NCBI GenBank assembly: GCA_900545605.1
Contig: UQZL01000054.1
Coordinates: 1 to 7,488, forward strand
Source: an uncultured Collinsella sp.
Lineage (GTDB): Bacteria > Actinomycetota > Coriobacteriia > Coriobacteriales > Coriobacteriaceae
Length of the DNA stretch: 7,488 nt
Reading direction: 5' to 3'
This document shows, piece after piece, positions 1 to 4,374 of the stretch. How positions within the stretch are numbered: the first letter of the stretch is position 1; each line of letters starts with the position of its first letter. The notes under the pieces are model-generated. The model did not search any database. It was given only the letters and a program-made list of their open reading frames with translations, and was not told where the DNA came from. The position numbers and the translations under genes are program-made.

Positions 1-24
1 ATCCAAGGGTTATACCCTAAGAGC

Positions 25-50
25 AAACCACCCCTTTTAGGGGTGGTTTT
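25..50 (+). terminator. Intrinsic terminator-like hairpin of an upstream gene
   Basis: An 11-bp perfect stem (AAACCACCCCT at 25-35 with AGGGGTGGTTT at 39-49) closes a TTT loop and runs into a short T run (47-50). It has the form of a Rho-independent terminator for a + strand gene ending left of the window. The U tract is short and mostly part of the stem, so termination may be weak. The reverse strand also gives a T-containing tail, so it could act in both directions. A small palindrome, AGGGT-TAT-ACCCT, lies just before it at 6-18. Confidence 0.5.
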
Positions 51-80
51 GATGCCAACTTGTTCGCTCTGGACGTCGCT

Positions 81-162
81 CGCTGTCCGTCCTCTACTTG
101 CGGCGTTGTTTTGCTCCGAATTGGTGGGCTTTCGCTGTCCGCGCCAAAACATCGGCGTTGTT
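81..162. repeat. Imperfect 52-bp-period direct repeat
   Basis: CGCTGTCCG occurs at 81-89 and again at 133-141, and CGGCGTTGTT at 101-110 and again at 153-162. Both pairs are offset by exactly 52 bp, so two 30-bp units share their ends and differ in the middle. No credible gene covers the stretch. It may be a dispersed intergenic repeat or the degenerate remnant of one. The gene-free leader 51-254 holds nothing else I can name. Confidence 0.45.
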
Positions 163-226
163 ATGGGTAGTCATTGGGGACGTTCTTAAATGACTAGTTG
201 AAAGGGACACACTTGCACCAAATCCG

Positions 227-241
227 CCGGTCCTGCACCGG
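227..241. repeat. Short inverted repeat upstream of the hydratase promoter
   Basis: CCGGT (227-231) and ACCGG (237-241) are perfect inverted arms around CCTGC. They lie 14 bp upstream of the proposed -35 element. The position would suit an operator or activator site, but the arms are only 5 bp long and could be chance in GC-rich DNA. Confidence 0.25.
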
Positions 242-254
242 GCTCGTCCTATGC

Positions 255-283
255 TTTACCGAGATAAAGTGAACGTGTAGATT
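255..283 (+). promoter_or_regulatory. Possible sigma-70-type promoter of the hydratase gene
   Basis: TTTACC (255-260) and TAGATT (278-283) are separated by exactly 17 bp. Each matches 4 of 6 positions of the TTGACA/TATAAT consensus. Transcription would begin near 290, giving a leader of about 80 nt before the ATG at 371. The match is moderate and untested. No other pair with proper spacing was found between the upstream terminator and the gene. Confidence 0.4.
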
Positions 284-370
284 CGTAACCCACTCGCAAC
301 CGTTCTATGGCACGATATTGAACGAATGTATGCTATGCGCCCAAATCTCTTGGGCAGAGTGGGAGACAGT

Positions 371-2671
371 ATGGTCAAGCTGTACGAGGACGGCATCTAC
401 CTGCGTAACGGCAGCGAGGTTGTGCCTGCGGCCGAGGCTGCCGAGCGCGGTATTACGCAGGCACCCGAGGATGCCAAGCGCGGCACCATCGCGTATTCGA
501 TCCTCCAGGCACACAATACGTCCGGCGACCCCGAGGCGCTCAAGATTCGCTTCGACGCCATGGCGAGCCACGACATCACCTTTGTCGGCATCATCCAGAC
601 GGCGCGCGCCTCGGGTATGGAGCAGTTCCCGCTGCCCTACGTGCTCACCAACTGCCATAACTCGCTGTGCGCCGTGGGCGGCACCATCAACGAGGACGAC
701 CACGTCTTTGGCCTCTCGGCTGCCAAAAAGTACGGCGGCATCTTCGTTCCGCCCCATATCGCGGTCATCCATTCCTTTATGCGTGAGAACTTCGCCGGCT
801 GCGGCAAGATGATCTTGGGCTCCGACTCGCACACCCGCTACGGCGCTCTGGGCACCATGGCCGTGGGCGAGGGCGGTGGCGAGCTGGCAAAGCAGCTGCT
901 GCGCGACACCTACGATGTCGCCTATCCCGGTGTCGTCGCCATCTACCTCACGGGCGCCCCGCGCCCCGGCGTCGGCCCGCACGATGTGGCACTCGCCATC
1001 ATCCGTGCTGTCTTTGCCAAGGGCTACGTCAAGAATAAGGTCATGGAGTTCGTGGGCCCCGGTATCGCGAGCATGACGACCGACTACCGCAACGGCGTCG
1101 ACGTCATGACCACCGAGACCACCTGCCTGTCGAGCATCTGGGCCACCGACGAGGACACGCACGCGTTTTTGACCATGCACGGTCGCGGCGAGGACTACCG
1201 CGAGCTCAAGCCCGCCGATGTTGCCTACTACGACGGCTGCGTCGAAGTCGATCTGTCGAGTATCAAGCCCATGATCGCGTTGCCGTTCCATCCTTCTAAC
1301 GGCTTTGAGATCGACGAGCTCAACGAGAACCTCGAGGACATCCTGCATGAGGTGGAGCTCGAGGCCGCCAAGATCGGCGAGGGCAAGACGCACTTTAGCC
1401 TGCTCGACAAGATCGTCGACGGCAAGCTGCACGTGCAGCAGGGCGTTATCGCCGGCTGCTCGGGCGGCAACTACGACTCCGTGGTCCAGGCTGCTCGCGT
1501 GCTCAAGGGCGCTAACACCGGCTGCGGCGAGTTCTCGCTGTCGGTCTATCCCACGAGCCAGCCCGTGGCACTCGAGCTTACACGCCGCGGCTACATCTAC
1601 GACCTTATGGAGGCCGGCGCGATTGTGCGCACGGCATTCTGCGGCCCGTGCTTCGGCGCCGGCGACACGCCTGCCAACAACGGCCTTTCGATCCGCCACA
1701 CCACGCGCAACTTCCCCAATCGCGAGGGTTCCAAGCCGGGCAACGGTCAGCTGAGCGCCGTGGCCCTGATGGACGCCCGCTCCATTGCGGCGACGGCTGC
1801 CAACGGCGGCGTCCTGACGCCGGCGACCGACCTGCCCGAGGAGATTTGGGACGAGGCCTGCGAGTACACCTTTGACGACGCGCCGTACAAGAAGCGCGTG
1901 TACTGGGGCTTTGGCAAGGCTGAGCCGGCCGACGAGCTGGTCGAGGGCCCCAACATCAAGCCGTGGCCCGCGATGGAGCCTCTCGGCGACGACATCCTGC
2001 TCAAGGTGTGCTCCAAGATCATGGACCCGGTCACTACGACCGACGAGCTCATTCCCTCGGGCGAGACGAGCTCCTTCCGCTCCAACCCGCTGGGTCTGGC
2101 CGAGTTTACGCTCAGCCGTCGCGACCCTGCCTACGTGGGCCGCTCCAAGGAGGTCGACGCGGTGGAAAAGCGCCGCGTTGCCGGCGAGGCAGCGGGCGAC
2201 CTGGTGGCACTCGATGCCGAGCTTGCCAGCGTGTTTGAGGCGCTGACCGGCGCGGGTGTCGCGGCCGATGCCAAGGCGACTGAGTACGGCTCCATGCTCT
2301 ATGCCAAGAAGCCCGGTGACGGTTCTGCCCGCGAGCAGGCCGCGAGCTGCCAGCGCGTAATTGGCGGCCTGGCCAACATCGTCCACGAGTACGCCACCAA
2401 GCGCTATCGCTCCAACGTGATGAACTGGGGCATGGTGCCCTTCCAGATGGAGGCCGAGCCCAGCTTTGAGGTGGGCGACTACGTCTTTGTGCCGGGTATC
2501 CGCGCCGCGCTCGATGGCGACCTGAAGGGCATCGCCGCCTACGTGGTGCGCGCCGATGGTGCGGTCGAGCAGATTGAGCTCTACATTGCCGATATGACGG
2601 CAGAGGAGCGTGCCATCGTCAAGGCTGGCTGCCTGATCAACTACAACAAGTTCAAGGCAGCTGCCGAGTAA
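371..2671 (+). CDS. Aconitase-superfamily hydratase (YbhJ-like)
   Basis: Probable [4Fe-4S] hydro-lyase of the cytoplasm, in the aconitase superfamily and most like E. coli YbhJ. Its substrate is not established. From the ATG at 371 it has 766 residues. The cluster ligands are all present: Cys363 in IAGCSGGNYDS, and Cys424 and Cys427 in FCGPCFGAGD. Other aconitase-type signatures are LGSDSHTRYG (Asp152-His154), the arginine-rich RNFPNREG loop, and GDGSAREQ in the C-terminal swivel domain. There Ser652 and Arg654 correspond to the catalytic serine and substrate-binding arginine of aconitase. Domains 1-3 precede a linker and the swivel domain, as in the family. The start at 371 is chosen for GTGGGAG ending 5 nt upstream. 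In-frame ATGs at 326 (781 residues) and 335 lack a Shine-Dalgarno sequence but remain possible. The gene stands alone, convergent with its downstream neighbour. I am confident of the superfamily and less so of the reaction. Confidence 0.9.
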   Translation: MVKLYEDGIYLRNGSEVVPAAEAAERGITQAPEDAKRGTIAYSILQAHNTSGDPEALKIRFDAMASHDITFVGIIQTARASGMEQFPLPYVLTNCHNSLCAVGGTINEDDHVFGLSAAKKYGGIFVPPHIAVIHSFMRENFAGCGKMILGSDSHTRYGALGTMAVGEGGGELAKQLLRDTYDVAYPGVVAIYLTGAPRPGVGPHDVALAIIRAVFAKGYVKNKVMEFVGPGIASMTTDYRNGVDVMTTETTCLSSIWATDEDTHAFLTMHGRGEDYRELKPADVAYYDGCVEVDLSSIKPMIALPFHPSNGFEIDELNENLEDILHEVELEAAKIGEGKTHFSLLDKIVDGKLHVQQGVIAGCSGGNYDSVVQAARVLKGANTGCGEFSLSVYPTSQPVALELTRRGYIYDLMEAGAIVRTAFCGPCFGAGDTPANNGLSIRHTTRNFPNREGSKPGNGQLSAVALMDARSIAATAANGGVLTPATDLPEEIWDEACEYTFDDAPYKKRVYWGFGKAEPADELVEGPNIKPWPAMEPLGDDILLKVCSKIMDPVTTTDELIPSGETSSFRSNPLGLAEFTLSRRDPAYVGRSKEVDAVEKRRVAGEAAGDLVALDAELASVFEALTGAGVAADAKATEYGSMLYAKKPGDGSAREQAASCQRVIGGLANIVHEYATKRYRSNVMNWGMVPFQMEAEPSFEVGDYVFVPGIRAALDGDLKGIAAYVVRADGAVEQIELYIADMTAEERAIVKAGCLINYNKFKAAAE

Positions 2672-2692
2672 CGCACTTAATTGTCCGCCCGG

Positions 2693-2754
2693 GGCCACAC
2701 CTTTCCCTCGTGCTCACGCGCTTCGCGAGGGTCGCCCGAGGGAAAGGTGTGGCC
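2693..2754. repeat. Long perfect hairpin between convergent genes
   Basis: GGCCACACCTTTCCCTCG (2693-2710) is the exact reverse complement of 2737-2754, an 18-bp stem. The 26-nt loop contains CGCG-CTT-CGCG and a second copy of CGAGGG (2726-2731), which could compete with the one at 2737-2742 for the left arm. It begins 21 nt after the hydratase stop codon and lies between converging genes, so it may end transcription from both sides. Neither strand has a U tract, so it is not a textbook intrinsic terminator. It may instead be a REP-like element or an mRNA 3' end stabiliser. Confidence 0.7.
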
Positions 2755-2767
2755 GGGGCTACCGCGA

Positions 2768-2796
2768 CGTTCTCGTTGGGTCTTGAGGGGCGCTAA
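2768..2796. repeat. 29-bp direct repeat, left copy
   Basis: This 29-bp segment begins CGTTCTCGTTGGGTCTTGAG and ends CGCTAA. It recurs at 3854-3882 in the same orientation with one difference (G at 2790, A at 3876). Weaker similarity continues for several bases beyond the right end. The pair brackets the - strand membrane-protein gene, with a centre-to-centre distance of 1086 bp. Confidence 0.75.
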
Positions 2797-2839
2797 TAAT
2801 TGACCGGGACCACCACAAAGTTGCCTGCCCGGCGGGACC

Positions 2840-3487
2840 TTATTTCGATGGGGTCCAGGTTATTTCATCGTCAAATAGCCAAGTGCGTGACGAGCCACTG
2901 TTGCGCGCTGTCTGCGGATCGGGCTCGCAAGTTTGTTCGTAGGCATCTTCGGTACACCGATCCATAAAATCGACGACTGCCGTCTGGTCGCCCTCCATGA
3001 CGTAGATTACGTCGCCATCCGAGATATAGACCCCCGGTCCTTCATTGTCCACGTAGCCGGGGTCGTATGAGACGTTGCACAATCTGCTCCCGTTTGCCGC
3101 ATCGAGCTCAAGGGTCGAATAATACCCGCCAACCATTTGGCCATTCTTGGCTCGATATATTGCGGCGCCGTACCATCGCTTAAACGTCTTGCCTTTGAGT
3201 AAACTGGTTGCCTTGCCGATAAGCTGCTCATCTTGGGTATAGCGCGTGGCTCCAAGTTCGATTCGGGGATAGTTACTGACCCCAAGCGCTGCGGGCGTAC
3301 CGTCGAAATCGACGGTGATTGAATCGGGTTTGATGATATCGGTGAGGATTTCGATGGGGTAGCTTACGGTTTCAACCGCCGCCTGCGTTGCCGAGGCAGG
3401 GAGAAATGCGAGATAGATAATGCCCACGCCGACTGCGGTAATTGCAAACGCTAAGACGAGCAGGCCGATATAGGTGGAGCGTTTCAC
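2840..3487 (-). CDS. Small single-pass membrane protein, function unknown
   Basis: I do not recognise the family. From the GTG start the product has 215 residues: a short basic N-terminus (Lys2, Arg3), one hydrophobic segment at about 6-29, then a polar domain of about 185 residues predicted outside the membrane. The positive-inside rule gives N-in, C-out. The stretch PASATQAAVE after the helix could be a signal peptidase I site, so a secreted form is possible. There is no lipobox cysteine. The outer domain has three cysteines (137, 178, 187), several aromatic strands (WYGAAIY, GGYYSTLEL, GDVIYVMEG) and an acidic, Ser/Thr-containing tail. The GTG is preferred because GAGG lies 8 nt upstream. 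The in-frame ATG at 3514 would add nine residues but has no ribosome binding site. Base composition is visibly more AT-rich than in the two large genes, and direct repeats flank the gene, both hinting at separate acquisition. Confidence 0.75.
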   Translation of the reverse strand: MKRSTYIGLLVLAFAITAVGVGIIYLAFLPASATQAAVETVSYPIEILTDIIKPDSITVDFDGTPAALGVSNYPRIELGATRYTQDEQLIGKATSLLKGKTFKRWYGAAIYRAKNGQMVGGYYSTLELDAANGSRLCNVSYDPGYVDNEGPGVYISDGDVIYVMEGDQTAVVDFMDRCTEDAYEQTCEPDPQTARNSGSSRTWLFDDEITWTPSK

Positions 3488-3495
3488 GGCGGGTA

Positions 3496-3499
3496 CCTC
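3496..3499 (-). promoter_or_regulatory. Ribosome binding site that selects the GTG start
   Basis: On the - strand GAGG occupies 3499-3496 and is followed by an 8-nt spacer and GTG at 3487-3485. The upstream ATG (3514) has only AT-rich sequence before it. This supports the shorter protein. Confidence 0.55.
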
Positions 3500-3516
3500 G
3501 CAAACAGTATGCATTC

Positions 3517-3546
3517 ATTAAGATAAGTGATACCAGTTTACGACAA
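3517..3546 (-). promoter_or_regulatory. Weak candidate promoter of the membrane-protein gene
   Basis: On the - strand TTGTCG (3546-3541) and CTTAAT (3522-3517) are 18 bp apart, each with 4 of 6 consensus matches. Transcription would start close to 3510, just upstream of the GTG start. An alternative extended -10, TGGTATCAC, lies at 3536-3528 without a good -35. The AT-rich setting makes chance matches likely. Confidence 0.25.
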
Positions 3547-3606
3547 TATTCAAAAGAAAGCGATCGGTCGAAATGACGGGGCGAAAAGGCCCTATTGGGC
3601 TTCGAT

Positions 3607-3656
3607 TTGACCTCTAATAGAAGTATTTGCCCCACTCATTCTGGGCGTGAGGTCAA
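3607..3656. repeat. Inverted repeat with nested stem
   Basis: TTGACCTC (3607-3614) and GAGGTCAA (3649-3656) are perfect 8-bp arms. Inside the loop CCCA (3631-3634) pairs with TGGG (3642-3645). Outside the arms, TTCGAT on the left and the complement of ATTGAG on the right continue an imperfect match. That resembles the CGAT/CAAT asymmetry of the hairpins at 4062-4198. Confidence 0.5.
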
Positions 3657-3691
3657 TAATTGAGTCCACGAGTTTTGAGCGATACTCTTCT

Positions 3692-3727
3692 CACTAAACT
3701 CACTATTTTCACTATAAGCACTATAAA
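3692..3727. repeat. Four tandem 9-bp repeats, CACTA-N4
   Basis: CACTA begins at 3692, 3701, 3710 and 3719, an exact 9-bp period. The units are CACTAAACT, CACTATTTT, CACTATAAG and CACTATAAA. Degenerate units flank them (TACTCTTCT at 3683, TACGATAGG at 3728). The array is AT-rich, supplies TATAAA-like -10 hexamers, and could be a protein-binding array or a chance microduplication. It lies about 170 bp upstream of an orphan terminator on the + strand. Confidence 0.65.
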
Positions 3728-3853
3728 TACGATAGGGGGACGACGAGAACAATGTGACGTGCGATAGCTAAGCCGTTTAAGCCGGACTTTGACCTTGAAT
3801 CTCTGCCTCTATCTGTGCGAACGGGCTATTGTCGGTTCTCGATTCCATCGCTG

Positions 3854-3882
3854 CGTTCTCGTTGGGTCTTGAGGGACGCTAA
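3854..3882. repeat. 29-bp direct repeat, right copy
   Basis: This is the second copy of the repeat at 2768-2796, 28 of 29 bases identical. It lies 19 bp before the + strand terminator at 3901. One reading frame through both copies gives FSLGLEGR then stop, and the single difference is silent in that frame (GGG/GGA). A shared origin from the 3' end of an old gene is therefore possible, though nothing upstream of the two copies matches. Confidence 0.75.
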
Positions 3883-3900
3883 GAAATGGACTTGCTTGAT

Positions 3901-3931
3901 GCCGCCTCTGTTATCGGGGCGGCTTCTTTTT
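3901..3931 (+). terminator. Intrinsic terminator with no assigned gene
   Basis: GCCGCCTC (3901-3908) pairs with GGGGCGGC (3916-3923) with one U-G wobble around a 7-nt loop, followed by TTCTTTTT (3924-3931). This is a good + strand Rho-independent terminator. No + strand gene precedes it within 1.2 kb, because the nearest upstream gene is on the - strand. It may end an undetected small RNA, or insulate clpB from transcription entering from the left. Confidence 0.75.
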
Positions 3932-3939
3932 GTCGAAAA

Positions 3940-3972
3940 CCGCCACAAAGGGGACAGGCGCCTTTGTGGCGG
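3940..3972. repeat. 12-bp-stem hairpin, REP-like
   Basis: CCGCCACAAAGG (3940-3951) is the exact reverse complement of CCTTTGTGGCGG (3961-3972), with a 9-nt loop GGACAGGCG. There is no T tract on either side. A degenerate relative of the left arm and loop may lie at 2811-2830 (CACCACAAAG then TTGCCTGCCC). The compact palindrome resembles repetitive extragenic palindromes. Confidence 0.7.
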
Positions 3973-3982
3973 CTCGATTTGT

Positions 3983-4035
3983 CTTAATCTGTAACACCTT
4001 GGCCGCTAAAAGTGGGCCTGGTGTTACAGATTTAG
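3983..4035. repeat. TGTTACAGATT hairpin, element 1
   Basis: CTTAATCTGTAACACC (3983-3998) pairs with GGTGTTACAGATTTAG (4020-4035) with one mismatch in 16. The 21-nt loop has its own GGCC (4001-4004) and GGCC (4015-4018) arms. Just outside, CTCGAT (3973-3978) and TCGATT (4040-4045 region) extend the inverted similarity. It shares the core TGTTACAGATT with the two elements to its right. Confidence 0.7.
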
Positions 4036-4061
4036 GTTTTCGATTCGGGTGTCTTCTGTTC

Positions 4062-4118
4062 GTCTCGATTTGTAACAGATAGAGCTCTATTTGCCGAGTA
4101 GATGTTACAGATTGAGAC
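4062..4118. repeat. TGTTACAGATT hairpin, element 2
   Basis: GTCTCGATTTGTAACA (4062-4077) pairs with TGTTACAGATTGAGAC (4103-4118): 14 Watson-Crick pairs plus two positions that form G-U and U-G pairs only if the + strand is the RNA. The 25-nt loop contains the perfect 12-bp palindrome ATAGAGCTCTAT (4079-4090). It is a direct repeat of element 3, offset by exactly 80 bp. Confidence 0.75.
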
Positions 4119-4141
4119 AAACGGGTGCCGCTGAACAATTC

Positions 4142-4198
4142 GTCTCGATTTGTAACATCTGGAGCCAGAAACGGTCGATAGATGTTACAGATTGAGAC
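4142..4198. repeat. TGTTACAGATT hairpin, element 3
   Basis: GTCTCGATTTGTAACATCT (4142-4160) pairs with AGATGTTACAGATTGAGAC (4180-4198), a 19-bp arm with the same two wobble positions as element 2. The 19-nt loop differs from that of element 2, and CTGG/CCAG (4159-4168) could form a small alternative stem. Conserved arms with diverged loops suggest that the stem is what is kept. Its right end is 46 bp from the proposed clpB -35 element. Confidence 0.75.
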
Positions 4199-4243
4199 GG
4201 TAGCGCACCTGTGCGGCGGCGGGCCGACATCTTTACCCCTATC

Positions 4244-4296
4244 TTTCAATCACTCAGAAAATCTTATATATAGAGACTTAGATTTGTGTATAAGAT
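4244..4296 (+). promoter_or_regulatory. clpB promoter region with inverted repeat
   Basis: TTTCAA (4244-4249) and TATATA (4267-4272), 17 bp apart, form a weak sigma-70-type candidate in the most AT-rich part of the leader. Overlapping it, ATCTTATA (4261-4268) and TATAAGAT (4289-4296) are perfect 8-bp inverted arms with a 20-bp spacer, and the right arm supplies an alternative -10. Known heat-shock operators were looked for by eye. Neither CIRCE (TTAGCACTC-N9-GAGTGCTAA) nor HAIR (CTTGAGT-N7-ACTCAAG) is present. The inverted repeat could be the operator of another regulator. Confidence 0.4.
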
Positions 4297-4335
4297 CGCG
4301 CAAAGCTGGCAACAATACTTCTCGAACAACGTGAA

Positions 4336-4370
4336 GCCGCCCCGTAGGGCGGCCGCCCCAAGAGAGGTGA
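4336..4370 (+). promoter_or_regulatory. clpB leader hairpin and strong ribosome binding site
   Basis: GCCGCCC (4336-4342) pairs with GGGCGGC (4347-4353) around CGTA. The right arm is also half of the palindrome GGGCGGCCGCCC (4347-4358), so a second structure is possible. Immediately after comes AGAGAGGTGA (4361-4370), a long match to the 16S 3' end, 4 nt from the ATG at 4375. There is no T tract after the hairpin, so it is not a terminator. It may tune translation of clpB. Confidence 0.5.
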
Positions 4371-4374
4371 TTCC

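Larger units (their letters stand above)
3488..4374. other. Gene-free, repeat-rich region upstream of clpB
   Basis: I see no convincing gene here on either strand. Open frames exist, notably a + strand frame from about 3754 to 3993 without an early start codon and a - strand frame at 3911-4249. They run through terminator and inverted-repeat structures that explain the sequence better. The region contains an inverted repeat, a 9-bp tandem array, the second 29-bp repeat, an orphan terminator, four further hairpins, and the clpB promoter and leader, each listed separately. The left part is AT-rich. Confidence 0.7.

Noticed and set aside
305..2698. A 797-codon open frame on the - strand opposite the whole hydratase gene
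   Set aside because: Strong C/G third-position bias on the + strand keeps this antisense frame free of stops. Its product has no recognisable motifs, while the + strand product has a full aconitase-type active site.
2752..2790. T-box-like string (GGGGCTACCGCG) after the hydratase
   Set aside because: It does not match the GTGGNACCGCG core well, has no antiterminator/terminator arrangement, and the next gene is on the opposite strand.
3606..3794. CtsR-type operators (TTTGACC heptads at 3606 and 3788)
   Set aside because: CtsR sites need two tandem heptads 3 bp apart. These are single heptads far from the clpB promoter.
3828..3850. tRNA T-arm-like string (GGTTCTCGATTCC)
   Set aside because: There is an extra base in the loop motif, and no acceptor, D-arm or anticodon stem could be built around it.
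3754..3993. A + strand open stretch of about 79 codons before clpB
   Set aside because: It has no start codon near its 5' end and reads straight through the intrinsic terminator and the REP-like palindrome, so it is best explained as noncoding.
3983..4198. CRISPR array
   Set aside because: The repeats are three long hairpins with diverging loops; the arms are internally paired, there are only two close copies, and no cas genes are present.
3911..4249. A 112-codon - strand open frame
   Set aside because: It consists almost wholly of inverted-repeat arms and terminator sequence, its repeated peptide segments reflect the DNA repeats, and there is no family resemblance.
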